NCBI RefSeq assembly: GCF_024652905.1
Contig: NZ_CP102428.1
Span: forward strand, 198,501 to 262,500
Source: Pseudomonas oryzihabitans
GTDB lineage: Bacteria > Pseudomonadota > Gammaproteobacteria > Pseudomonadales > Pseudomonadaceae
Length of the DNA: 64,000 nt
Reading direction: 5' to 3'
Below, piece by piece: positions 9,396-17,597 of this stretch. The position numbers and the translations under genes were made by a program. The notes beneath the pieces are model-generated. The model was not told where the DNA came from, did no database searches, and saw nothing but the letters and a program-made list of their open reading frames with translations. How positions within the stretch are numbered: position 1 is the stretch's first letter; each line of letters opens with the position of its first letter.

Positions 9396-10310
9396 ATGTC
9401 TAGCGAAAAGCAGCTGATCGCCGTATTCGGTGCGAGCGGAAATCAAGGTGGAGGGGTCGTGCGGGCCTTGAGCCAAGGCGGGCAATTCAGGGTGCGTGCG
9501 CTCTCGCGTGACCCGGCTGGGTACGAGGGACCCGCTGACGAAGTGGTCGTCGCGGATCTGGAGCGGCCCGAGACGCTCGCCGCGGCGCTCGAAGGGGCCT
9601 ATGGCGTCTTTCTCGTCACCAACTTCTGGCAAGCCGGTACCGATGAAATCAAGCAGGCCGGGGCGGCGGTCCAGGCAGCGAAAGCCGCCAACGTGCAGCA
9701 TCTGATTTGGTCCACCCTGCCGGATGTCGAGGCCATCAGCGGCGGCGAATTCAAGGTGCCTCAGTTCACTGGGAAGGCGAAGGTTGACTCGATCGTCAGG
9801 CAGGCTGGGTTTTCGCGGCATACCTTCGTCATTCCACCGGCGTACTACCAGAACTTCATAGGGCCGTACGGGCCGCAAACGCAGCCGGACGGAAGCCTGG
9901 GTTGGACGCTGCCTATCGATCCAGCGGTGCGTTGCCTGCACATGGGTGACATAGGCGAGCTGGGCGATCTCGTGGCGGGCGCCTTCGCGCATCCGGAAGA
10001 AACGGGGGACGGTGCCTACCTTCCGCTGGTGGGCGACTTCATGAGCTTCAACGACCTGGTCGACACCTTCAATGGCCTGGGGCTCAAGGTGACCTTCACC
10101 CAGGTTCCTCGCGAGGCCTATGCAGGCTTCTTTCCCGAAGCCGACGCCCTGGGCGAGACGCTGGCCTACTATCAGACCTACACCTACCTCGGGCCGGGCT
10201 CCCACGACGCCGGGATCGCGCTGGCGAACAGGGTGGCGGGTAAGACACCGACGCCCTTTGCCGTCTGGGCGCGGGACAGGCTCCGCCTCGCCGTCGTGCC
10301 CTCGGCCTGA
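9396..10310 (+). CDS. NmrA-like NAD(P)-binding protein
   Basis: 304 residues with the N-terminal Rossmann motif VFGASGNQGGGV (GxxGxxG) and the overall layout of NmrA/HSCARG-type atypical short-chain dehydrogenases, which bind NAD(P) as redox sensors or act as reductases. The ribosome site AGGTAAAGG sits directly before ATG 9396. It is divergent from the LysR regulator that probably controls it. No catalytic Tyr-x3-Lys pattern is obvious, which fits a sensor-like member, so I do not assign a reaction. Confidence 0.85.
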   Translation: MSSEKQLIAVFGASGNQGGGVVRALSQGGQFRVRALSRDPAGYEGPADEVVVADLERPETLAAALEGAYGVFLVTNFWQAGTDEIKQAGAAVQAAKAANVQHLIWSTLPDVEAISGGEFKVPQFTGKAKVDSIVRQAGFSRHTFVIPPAYYQNFIGPYGPQTQPDGSLGWTLPIDPAVRCLHMGDIGELGDLVAGAFAHPEETGDGAYLPLVGDFMSFNDLVDTFNGLGLKVTFTQVPREAYAGFFPEADALGETLAYYQTYTYLGPGSHDAGIALANRVAGKTPTPFAVWARDRLRLAVVPSA

Positions 10311-10646
10311 ATCCTCGCGTTTCTCGACTGAGGCAGAGGACGGCGATAGCTGGACGCGCGAACTGGTGCTGGCTATTGGCTCAGAGTGTACGACTCCGGG
10401 CAATAGGGTGCCTCGATGGTGCCAAGGCTTGCGCCAGACGTTTACCGATCAGGAGAGCTGGCGTATCGCGGCGGTAGTTGCTGTCGTCCTTATCACGAGT
10501 GGCGTCGTGCCCTCTCGACCGCACCAGAAGCGGCGCCTGCGTGTTGAGCGTCCGGAATCTTCTGGCCGGTTCGATACAGCTGATCGATCCTTGTGGACGA
10601 TTGATCAGGGGTACGAGCGATTCCCACGGAGCCTGGAGCCGCACCC
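10311..10646. other. Intergenic region, nothing recognised
   Basis: About 340 bases between two convergent genes. Several frames are open on both strands, but none has a ribosome site or a recognisable product. It may hold a decayed sequence. Confidence 0.4.
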
Positions 10647-10676
10647 GCAAAAGCCCGCCATTAGGCGGGCTTTTGC
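10647..10676. terminator. Bidirectional terminator
   Basis: A perfect 13-bp stem, GCAAAAGCCCGCC (10647-10659) and GGCGGGCTTTTGC (10664-10676), has the loop ATTA. It lies between the ends of convergent genes and can serve both strands, more likely the DJ-1/PfpI gene that ends 14 bases away. Confidence 0.85.
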
Positions 10677-10689
10677 CTGTCCGGGCCGC

Positions 10690-11367
10690 TCAACCCAGCT
10701 TGGTCAGCAGGGCATCCGCCGCGGCTTCCGAGCTGGCTGGATTCTGGCCGGTGACCAGGTTGCCGTCCTCGACCACGAACTCGCCCCAGTCCGGGCCCTT
10801 CTCGTAGCGGGCGCCGAGCTTCTTCAGCTCGTCTTCCACCAGGAAGGGCACCACGTCGGTGAGTTGCACCCCGGCTTCTTCGCTGTTGGTGAAGCCGGTA
10901 ACGGTGCGACCCTTGACCAGCGGGGTGCCGTCGGCGGCCTTGACGTGGCGCAGCACACCAGGGGCGTGGCAGACCAGGCCGAAGGGCTTGTTGGACTGGG
11001 CGAAGGCTTCGAGCAGGGCGATGGAGTCGCGGGATTCGGCGAGGTCCCAGAGCGGGCCATGGCCGCCGGGATAGAAGAGGCCGTCGTAGTCGTCGGCGTG
11101 CACTTCAGCGAGCTTGACGGTGCCAGCCAGCGCCTTTTGCGCCTCGGGATCGGTCTTGAAACGCTCGGTGGACTCGGTCTGGGCGTCGGGGGCGTCGCTC
11201 TTGGGATCCAGCGGCGGTTGGCCACCGGCGGGGGAGGCTAGGGTGATCTCGGCACCGGCATCCTTGAACACGTAGTAGGGGGCAGCGAATTCTTCCAGCC
11301 AGAAGCCGGTTTTCTTGCCGGTGTCGCCGAGCTGGTCGTGGGAGGTCAGGACCATCAGGATCTTCAT
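10690..11367 (-). CDS. DJ-1/PfpI family protein (Hsp31-like, type 1 glutamine amidotransferase fold)
   Basis: 225 residues. The nucleophile elbow is Cys133 in GLVCHAPG, with the partner glutamate in GFWLEE (24-26) and the PGGHGP loop (100-105). This matches the yeast Hsp31-type branch, whose members are glutathione-independent glyoxalases (methylglyoxal to lactate) and holding chaperones. The start ATG at 11367 has GAGGAA upstream. It is monocistronic, with a strong terminator after the stop. The activity is inferred from the family; PfpI-type deglycase or protease-like roles are alternatives. Confidence 0.88.
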   Translation of the reverse strand: MKILMVLTSHDQLGDTGKKTGFWLEEFAAPYYVFKDAGAEITLASPAGGQPPLDPKSDAPDAQTESTERFKTDPEAQKALAGTVKLAEVHADDYDGLFYPGGHGPLWDLAESRDSIALLEAFAQSNKPFGLVCHAPGVLRHVKAADGTPLVKGRTVTGFTNSEEAGVQLTDVVPFLVEDELKKLGARYEKGPDWGEFVVEDGNLVTGQNPASSEAAADALLTKLG

Positions 11368-11513
11368 CGCGCGTTCCTCGTGTTCGGAAGGGTATCGCTA
11401 GACAGACCCTGGGTTCCTGCTGTGAGTGCCCGGCTCTTGTGGTAAGCCACGAATACCTCACAGAAGCAGCCGGCGAGCCGCCCGGTTGGGGCGGCCGTGG
11501 CGTTCAGGGGCGA

Positions 11514-12764
11514 TCAACCCCAGCCAAGCGTGCCGCCCGGCTCATAGCGCTCACGAGCGGAAACGGTGCTGGCGACGTCATCGAGGTTATGAACGCCTAC
11601 CAGTTTGATCAGCGAGTCCAGGTTGTCGACCTGGCCTTCGTAGCCTGCGTCACGGAAGACATAGGTGTCCTGGCCATAGTGGAAGACGGCGGCATTGACC
11701 AGACCGGTGGTGGACTGGGTCACGGTGTTGAGCGCGGCGAACAGGCTGGTCGCCTTCGCCAGGGCGGCGTCCTGGATGGTGACCACGGCTTTCTCGTCGT
11801 ACACCGCGAAGCCGAAGATGATGTGGTCATCGTTCGCGTTGTAGTCGGTGACCGTCACATGGTTGGCGGCCAGGGAACGGTTGGCGGTGGCGCTGCTACT
11901 GCCATCGAAGTTGACCAGACTGGGTTCGAGGGTGAGGTAATCGGGCCCTTCGCCCAGGGTAATGGTGGCCCCGTGACCGTAGCTGCCGCTCAGGTTGGCG
12001 TTGTGGGCGGCCACGCCTTTGGTGAACAGCAGGTCAACGTAATCGTTGCCAGCGCCGGCGTTGATGGTCACATCAGCCTGCTGGATATGGGCGTTGATCT
12101 GATCGCCACCGGCGCCGGTATCGACGGTGATGGCCTTGACCCGCGAGTGGGCGAGGGAGGCGACGCTATCCAGTTCCGCGGCGGCGATGGTGCTGACACT
12201 CACCGAGTCCTTGCCGCTGCCGGTGATCACGCTCTTCAGGAAGGCGCTCTGGCTAGCATAGGTGTAGTCATGGCCTTCGGTGTAGCCATGCAGGAAGTCA
12301 ATCGACAGGCCGGCAGTGGAAGTAGAGCCATCGAAGGTCTGCAGGCCATCGAAGTTGTTCAGGGTGATGATGTCGCCTTCATTGAACTGATTGGTCGGCA
12401 CGTCGGTGAGGCTGACGGTCAGCTTGGCAATGGACGAATCGAGGGTGCTGTCGCTGGCGGTGGCACTGCGGGTATGGCCGTCGAGACGCGTCAGCTGGTC
12501 TTCCCAATGACCGGTCAGGGTCAGTTCGCTCAGGGTCGAGGCGGCCGCAAAGTGCGGGCCCTTGGCATCGAAGGTCTTGGCGAAGCCGACGTATTCGGGG
12601 GCGGCGTTGATATCGAGGGTGAGCCGCGGCTGGCTCTGGAAGGCGTAGTAGGTGACGCCATCGAAGGTGCCGGCTGGCTTGGCGGGCGCGGCGGCCAGGG
12701 GCGCCTTGGCGAGGGCAGCGGTGAACAGCGGGGCGGTGGTGTCCAGGGGGTTCTTGTAGGTCAT
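11514..12764 (-). CDS. Putative secreted RTX-like protein
   Basis: 416 residues and acidic, with no N-terminal signal peptide. The middle carries degenerate glycine/aspartate-rich repeats of RTX type (TGAGGDQIN, AGAGNDYVD, LGEGPDYLT), which bind calcium in secreted proteins. The end has DTYVFRDAGY followed by LIKLVGVHNLDD, similar in character to C-terminal type I secretion signals. No type I exporter genes lie nearby. Start: the second ATG (12764) has AAGGA eight bases before it; the ATG at 12773 overlaps that ribosome site. I do not recognise a precise family, and function is not assigned. Confidence 0.7.
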   Translation of the reverse strand: MTYKNPLDTTAPLFTAALAKAPLAAAPAKPAGTFDGVTYYAFQSQPRLTLDINAAPEYVGFAKTFDAKGPHFAAASTLSELTLTGHWEDQLTRLDGHTRSATASDSTLDSSIAKLTVSLTDVPTNQFNEGDIITLNNFDGLQTFDGSTSTAGLSIDFLHGYTEGHDYTYASQSAFLKSVITGSGKDSVSVSTIAAAELDSVASLAHSRVKAITVDTGAGGDQINAHIQQADVTINAGAGNDYVDLLFTKGVAAHNANLSGSYGHGATITLGEGPDYLTLEPSLVNFDGSSSATANRSLAANHVTVTDYNANDDHIIFGFAVYDEKAVVTIQDAALAKATSLFAALNTVTQSTTGLVNAAVFHYGQDTYVFRDAGYEGQVDNLDSLIKLVGVHNLDDVASTVSARERYEPGGTLGWG

Positions 12765-12941
12765 GGCGGTCATCCTTAATGCATGTCAGGCCGAGCGCTC
12801 GCTGGACACGTTCTCGCGCAGGGCAAGACGTTTCATACAGCTGAACGTCACGCCGACAGTGCCTAGCTTTCCACGGAGCTACAGCGAACCACGCCGCAAT
12901 TTCATCGGGCCACTAGTGGCACGCCGCCAAACGGTAGTGCG

Positions 12942-14117
12942 CTAAAAGTTCAATAGACTGACGAATAGAACGACCAACAGCGCGATCAGCACCGGCGACC
13001 AGTGGGTCCGCAAGAGCAGCGCCAGGGCCAGCGCGGCGAGGGCGACATCCAGCGGACCGCGGATGGCCCCCGTCCAGACCGGATCGTAGAGCGCCGCCAG
13101 CAGCAGGCCGACCACGCCGGCGTTGAGCCCAGTGAGGGCGCGCTGCCAGCCGGGGTTCTGGCGCAGGGTCTGCCAGAAGGGCAGGGCGGCGAGCAGGACG
13201 AGGGCGCCGGGCAGAAAGATCAGCAGGGTCCAGAGCAGGCCGTTGAGCCAGGCGGGCAAGGCCGAGGGCACCAGGGCGCCGAGGTAGGAGGCAAAGGTGA
13301 ACAGCGGGCCCGGTACCGCCTGGGCCAAGCCATAGCCAGCCATGACCTGGCCATCGCTGACCAGGCCGTTGGGCACCACCACCGCCTGCAGCAGTGGCAA
13401 CACCACATGGCCACCACCGAAGACCAGGGCGCCGGCGCGATAGACACCCTCGGCCAAGTTGCTCCAGGCGGGCAATAGCAGCAGCGGCAACAGGAACAGC
13501 AGCAGGGCGACCACCCCCAGGCGCCGGGAGGTTCCCGTTTGCAGGCCCAGGGCCGGTGGCGTGGCGGTCGGCGCCAGTACCAGGCGACCGACCAGGGCGG
13601 CCAGGCCCAGCCCCAGCAGTTGCCCCGCCGAACCGGGCAGCCAGAGCGCCAGGCCGGCGACGACCAGCGCGAGGAGGCGGCGCGGCGTATCCGAGCACAG
13701 GCTGCGGCCCATGCTCCAGACCGCCTGGGCCACCACCGCCACGGCAAAGACCTTGAGGCCATGGACCGCCGCCGAGTCGGCCAGCCTAGGATAGTGGGCC
13801 AGGCCCAGGGCGAAGAGGATCAGCAGCAGGGCCGAAGGTAGGGTGAAGCCGAGCCAGGCCGCCAGCAGGCCCCAGCCCCCGGCGCGGCCCAGACCCAGGG
13901 CCATGCCGACCTGGCTGCTGGTCGGACCGGGCAAGAGCTGACAGAGCGCGACCAGCTCGGCATAGGCAGGCTCGTCCAGCCATTGGCGGCGGGTGACGAA
14001 GGCCTGGCGGAAATAGCCCAGGTGGGCGATGGGGCCGCCAAAGCTGGTGCAGCCCAGGCGCAGAAAGATCAGGAAGACCTGCCAGGCGCTGTCCTTATCG
14101 CGGGCAATGTCGCGCAT
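12942..14117 (-). CDS. chrA: Chromate transporter, CHR family
   Basis: 391 residues, the two-domain long form. The N-terminal copy shows RLGCTSFGGPIAHLGYFR and QLLPGPTSSQVG; the C-terminal copy shows FGGGHVVLPLLQ and QAVPGPLFTFASYLG. Both are hallmarks of ChrA, an inner-membrane chromate efflux protein with about ten to twelve membrane segments. The start lies 11 bases past the stop of arsC, so chromate export is probably co-transcribed with the arsenic genes and may answer to ArsR. A neighbouring chrB/chrF regulator was not seen. Confidence 0.93.
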   Translation of the reverse strand: MRDIARDKDSAWQVFLIFLRLGCTSFGGPIAHLGYFRQAFVTRRQWLDEPAYAELVALCQLLPGPTSSQVGMALGLGRAGGWGLLAAWLGFTLPSALLLILFALGLAHYPRLADSAAVHGLKVFAVAVVAQAVWSMGRSLCSDTPRRLLALVVAGLALWLPGSAGQLLGLGLAALVGRLVLAPTATPPALGLQTGTSRRLGVVALLLFLLPLLLLPAWSNLAEGVYRAGALVFGGGHVVLPLLQAVVVPNGLVSDGQVMAGYGLAQAVPGPLFTFASYLGALVPSALPAWLNGLLWTLLIFLPGALVLLAALPFWQTLRQNPGWQRALTGLNAGVVGLLLAALYDPVWTGAIRGPLDVALAALALALLLRTHWSPVLIALLVVLFVSLLNF

Positions 14118-14128
14118 GGCGGCCCCGA

Positions 14129-14554
14129 TCAGCCGCGCGGCGCGGCAGGCGGTACCACTACCTCGCCGTCTTCCTTGACGAAAGGCCCGCGTTGCGGCTC
14201 GGGCAGGATCTCCAGCACCCGTTCCGAGGGCCGGCAGAGCCGGGTGCCCAGGGGCGTCACGACGATGGGTCTGTTGATCAGGATGGGATGGCGCAGCATG
14301 GCGGCGATCAGGGCCGCGTCGTCCAGTTGCGGATCGTCCAGGCCCAGTTCGGCATAGGGCGTGCCTTTCTGGCGCAGCAGGTCGCGCACGGGCATGCGCA
14401 GGTCCGCGATCAGCCGTTCCAGCTGCGCCCGGTCGGGCGGTGTCTCGAGATAGTGGATCACCGTCGGCTCGACGCCGCTGTTGCGAATCAGGCCCAGCAC
14501 GTTGCGCGAGGTGCCGCAGGCGGGGTTGTGATAGATCGTGATGTCGCTGTTCAT
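14129..14554 (-). CDS. arsC: Arsenate reductase, glutaredoxin-coupled
   Basis: 141 residues. It reduces arsenate to arsenite using glutathione and glutaredoxin. The N-terminal active site is YHNPACGTSRN with the catalytic cysteine; conserved arginines occur in LINRPIV and GTRLCRP. The ATG overlaps the ACR3 stop by four bases (ATGA), so translation is coupled to the efflux pump. It is the third gene of the arsR-ACR3-arsC-chrA operon. Confidence 0.95.
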   Translation of the reverse strand: MNSDITIYHNPACGTSRNVLGLIRNSGVEPTVIHYLETPPDRAQLERLIADLRMPVRDLLRQKGTPYAELGLDDPQLDDAALIAAMLRHPILINRPIVVTPLGTRLCRPSERVLEILPEPQRGPFVKEDGEVVVPPAAPRG

Positions 14555-15636
14555 GGACGGTCTCGACGGGAGGAAAGGGCGCCGCGTTCGTACCAGCCGC
14601 GCGAGCCGTTCACCAGGCGCACGACCAGCAGCATCAGCGGTACCTCGATGAGGACTCCCACCACGGTAGCCAGGGCGGCGCCCGAGTGGAAGCCGAACAG
14701 GCTGATGGCGGCGGCCACCGCCAGTTCGAAGAAGTTGCTCGCGCCGATCAGCGCCGACGGACAGGCGACGCTGTGGCTCTCGCCCACCAGGCGATTCAGC
14801 CAATAGGCCAGCGCCGAATTGAACAGCACCTGGATCAGGATGGGCACGGCCAGCAGGGCGATCACCAGCGGCTGCGCCAGGATGGCCTCGCCCTGGAAGG
14901 CGAACAGCAGCACCAGGGTGGCCAGCAAGGCGCCCATCGAGAAGGGTCCCAGGCGGGCCAGGGTGCGCTCGAAGGCAGCCTGGCCCTGGCGCAGCAGCGC
15001 GCGTCGCCAGAGCTGGGCGAGGATCACCGGCAGCACCAGATAGAGGATCACCGAAAGCAGCAGGGTGGCCCAGGGCACCGCGATCGACGACAGCCCCAGC
15101 AGCAGTCCGACGATGGGGGCGAAGGCGAAGACCATGAGGGTGTCGTTCAGCGCGACCTGGGACAGGGTGAACAGCGGATCGCCCTGGGTGAGGCGACTCC
15201 AGACGAAGACCATGGCGGTGCAGGGCGCCGCCGCCAGCAGGATGAGCCCGGCGATGTAGCTGTCCAGCTGGTCGCTCGGCAGCCAGGGGGCGAAGACTTC
15301 CCGAATGAACAGCCAGGCGAGCAGCGCCATGGAGAAGGGCTTGACCGCCCAGTTGACGAACAGGGTGACGCCGATCCCGCGCCAGTGCTGGCGCACCTGG
15401 CCGAGGGCGCTGAAATCCACCTTGAGCAGCATCGGCACGATCATCACCCAGATCAGCAGGCCGACCGGCAGATTGACCTGGGCCACCTCGATCCGGCCGA
15501 TAGAGCGGAACAGGCCCGGTGCCAGCTGGCCGAGGGCGATGCCGGCGAGGATGCAGAGCGCTACCCAGAGGCTGAGGTAACGCTCGAAGCTGTTCATTGG
15601 GGGTGCTGCCGGTGGGCAGGCGTGGGGACTGTGCAT
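14551..15636 (-). CDS. acr3: Arsenite efflux pump, ACR3 family
   Basis: An inner-membrane arsenite exporter with about ten membrane segments. The sequence has ERYLSLWVALCILAGIALG at the start and AAAPCTAMVFVWS with the conserved cysteine of ACR3. ATG at 15636 gives 361 residues and has AGG six bases before it. ATG at 15597 (MNSFERYL) gives 348 residues and better matches the usual family start, but has no clear ribosome site. It follows arsR and overlaps arsC by ATGA. It exports the arsenite produced by ArsC. Confidence 0.95.
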   Translation of the reverse strand: MHSPHACPPAAPPMNSFERYLSLWVALCILAGIALGQLAPGLFRSIGRIEVAQVNLPVGLLIWVMIVPMLLKVDFSALGQVRQHWRGIGVTLFVNWAVKPFSMALLAWLFIREVFAPWLPSDQLDSYIAGLILLAAAPCTAMVFVWSRLTQGDPLFTLSQVALNDTLMVFAFAPIVGLLLGLSSIAVPWATLLLSVILYLVLPVILAQLWRRALLRQGQAAFERTLARLGPFSMGALLATLVLLFAFQGEAILAQPLVIALLAVPILIQVLFNSALAYWLNRLVGESHSVACPSALIGASNFFELAVAAAISLFGFHSGAALATVVGVLIEVPLMLLVVRLVNGSRGWYERGALSSRRDRP

Positions 15637-15680
15637 GGCGGGCCTGGTCTTGCGGTCGGTGGATGGGGGTTGGTCGAGGA

Positions 15681-16004
15681 TCAGCAGGAACAGCGCAAGG
15701 GTTCGCTGACCACGCAGTCGCCGCCGGCGCAGCAGTGCTCGGTCAGGTAGCCGAGCAGGGCGTTCATCTGGTCGTAGGCCGCGCGATAGATGAGGTTGCG
15801 ACCCTGCTGTTCCACCGACACCAGGCCGGCGGTGGCCAGCTCCTTGAGGTGGAAGGAGAGGTTGCTGCGGCTCACTTCGAGCTGGTCGGCCAACTGGCTG
15901 GGGGTGAGGCCACCCGTGCCCGCCACCACCAGGGCGCGAAAAACCCTCAGGCGTTGGGCGTGAGCGAGGGCGGCGAGGGCGGATACGGCGCTGTCTTCAT
16001 GCAT
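15681..16004 (-). CDS. arsR: ArsR-family arsenite-responsive repressor
   Basis: 107 residues. Winged helix with the recognition segment VSRSNLSFHLKELATAGLVS. Several cysteines lie at the C-terminus (HCCAGGDC, RCSC) rather than in the classical ELCVC helix, so arsenite is probably bound at the C-terminal end, as in other atypical ArsR proteins. The start at ATG 16004 is preferred because the frame upstream (to 16034) runs through the operator palindrome at 16014-16039. First gene of the arsenic/chromate operon, presumably autoregulated. Confidence 0.92.
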   Translation of the reverse strand: MHEDSAVSALAALAHAQRLRVFRALVVAGTGGLTPSQLADQLEVSRSNLSFHLKELATAGLVSVEQQGRNLIYRAAYDQMNALLGYLTEHCCAGGDCVVSEPLRCSC

Positions 16005-16013
16005 GATTAGATA

Positions 16014-16039
16014 ATTCAATGATCGTTGAATCATTGAAT
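16014..16039 (-). promoter_or_regulatory. ArsR operator (candidate)
   Basis: A perfect 10-bp inverted repeat, ATTCAATGAT (16014-16023) and ATCATTGAAT (16030-16039), separated by six bases and ending ten bases before the arsR start. Its size, dyad symmetry and place are those of ArsR/SmtB operators. Confidence 0.8.
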
Positions 16040-16075
16040 GTTAAGGCGTGTTCGTTGCCAAGTCGAGCCTCTCGA

Positions 16076-16963
16076 TCAGCGGCGCAACCGCCGCAGCGCT
16101 TCCAGTACCTGCTGCAGCGGACGGCTCAGGGGTTTGTCGCGGCGCAGCACCAGGGCCAGGGTGCGCGTCAGCGGCGGCGCCAGCGGCTGGACCCTCAGGC
16201 CCTGGCGATGGTGTTCGGTGGCCACGGCGATACCGGGCACCAGGCTGTAGCCGAGACCGGCGGCCACCAGTTCCTTGAGGGCTTCGATGCTGCCCAGCTC
16301 CATCACCGGTCGGCTGGGCTGGCCCGCGCGGCGAAACCAGTCGTCGATCAGCAGTCGGGTGCTGCTGCCGGTCTCGAAGGCCAGCAGCGGCGCTTCGGCT
16401 AGCGCCGCCGGCGCCAGCGCGCCCCTGGGCAGCGGACTGGCAGGCGGGAGCAGGGCGACGAAGGCATCCTCCAGCAGCGGCTCCACCTGCAGGTTGCGGC
16501 CACTGGCGGGCAGGGTGACCAGCCCCAGGTCGAGGCGGTTGTCTTCCACCGCGCGCAAGACGTCCAGGGTGTTGCCGGTGCTGACGCGCACATCCAGCTG
16601 GGGAAAACGCTGGCGCAACTGGCCCAGCAGCGGCGGCAGGAGATGGATGCAGGCGGTGGCGCCGGTGCCGATGGCGACCCGTCCGCTGACCGTCTCGCCA
16701 TGGCTGGCCAGGGCCTGCAGGGCCTGGTCCACCGCCGTCTGGATATGGTCGGCGTGTTCCAGCAGCAGACTGCCGGCGGCGGTGGGCTTGAGGCCGCGCC
16801 CCAGGCGCTCCAGCAACTTGAGCCCCAGGCGCCGCTCCAGCTGGCGAATCTGCAGGCTGACCGCCGGCTGGCTCAGCCCCAGGCGATCGGCCGCGGCAGA
16901 AAAGCTGCCGGTGGCGACCACCTGGACGAAGGTCTGCAGTTGGGTGAGGTTGAGGTCGGCCAT
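16076..16963 (-). CDS. LysR-family transcriptional regulator
   Basis: 295 residues. Helix-turn-helix LTQLQTFVQVVATGSFSAAADRLGLSQPAVSLQIRQLERRLG, split over about 6-48, then the periplasmic-binding-like effector domain. Start chosen at ATG 16963 (MADLNLTQ); the upstream frame is spurious. It lies 71 bases before arsR on the same strand and is divergent from the GNAT gene at 17064. Its target is unknown: the divergent GNAT-MFS pair is the likely one. Confidence 0.9.
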   Translation of the reverse strand: MADLNLTQLQTFVQVVATGSFSAAADRLGLSQPAVSLQIRQLERRLGLKLLERLGRGLKPTAAGSLLLEHADHIQTAVDQALQALASHGETVSGRVAIGTGATACIHLLPPLLGQLRQRFPQLDVRVSTGNTLDVLRAVEDNRLDLGLVTLPASGRNLQVEPLLEDAFVALLPPASPLPRGALAPAALAEAPLLAFETGSSTRLLIDDWFRRAGQPSRPVMELGSIEALKELVAAGLGYSLVPGIAVATEHHRQGLRVQPLAPPLTRTLALVLRRDKPLSRPLQQVLEALRRLRR

Positions 16964-17063
16964 GCCAAGGTTTCGCTTATACCGGGGATAACCGAGCATA
17001 GCTTTATCTTTGGCTGGGCGTCCCGGCATGATCGCCCCATCGCCCCCTGGATGGACCACCCTC

Positions 17064-17597
17064 GTGAACACCGCCCTGCAATTGCGTGACGCCACCCCCG
17101 CCGATCTTCCCGCCATCCAGGCCATCTATGCCCAGCACGTATTGCACAGCTGCGCCAGCTTCGAGCTAGAGCCGCCGGACGTGGCCGAGCTGGAACGGCG
17201 CCTGGCGACGGTGCGTCAGGCCGGGCTGCCCTATCGGGTGGCCGAGCGGGACGGCGAGGTGCTGGGCTATGCCTATGCGGTGCTCTATCGACCGCGCCCG
17301 GCCTACCGCCATACCGCGGAAGACTCGGTGTACGTGCGCGACGGCCTGGGTGGCCAGGGGATCGGTCGGCGGCTGCTGGAGGATATCGTCGCGGCCTGCA
17401 CGGCGGCGGGCTTTCGCCAACTGGTAGCGGTGATCGGCGACAGCGCCAACCAGGGCTCCATCGCCCTGCACCAGCGGCTGGGCTTTCGCACCGTCGGCAC
17501 CTTCGAGGCGGTGGGCTTCAAGCATGGACGCTGGGTGGACACGGTCCTGATGCAACTCAGCCTGGGCGAGGGCGAGCGTACCCCGGGGACACGCTGA
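17064..17597 (+). CDS. GNAT acetyltransferase, phosphinothricin/arsinothricin type (ArsN1-like)
   Basis: 177 residues. N-acetyltransferase using acetyl-CoA, with the binding loop VRDGLGGQGIGRRLL (Q/RxxGxG/A) and the family end GFKHGRWVDTVLMQ, which is typical of phosphinothricin acetyltransferases. Members beside ars operons, called ArsN1, acetylate the organoarsenical antibiotic arsinothricin; the neighbouring arsenic operon supports that role, but glufosinate-like or methionine sulfoximine substrates are possible. Start: GTG 17064 with GGA eight bases upstream; ATG 17028 or 17010 would add residues that lack family support. The stop overlaps the ATG of the MFS gene (TGATG). Confidence 0.83.
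   Translation: MNTALQLRDATPADLPAIQAIYAQHVLHSCASFELEPPDVAELERRLATVRQAGLPYRVAERDGEVLGYAYAVLYRPRPAYRHTAEDSVYVRDGLGGQGIGRRLLEDIVAACTAAGFRQLVAVIGDSANQGSIALHQRLGFRTVGTFEAVGFKHGRWVDTVLMQLSLGEGERTPGTR

Noticed and set aside
10381-10650. An 89-codon minus-strand frame before the DJ-1/PfpI terminator
   Set aside because: It runs into the terminator stem and lacks a ribosome site and a recognisable domain.
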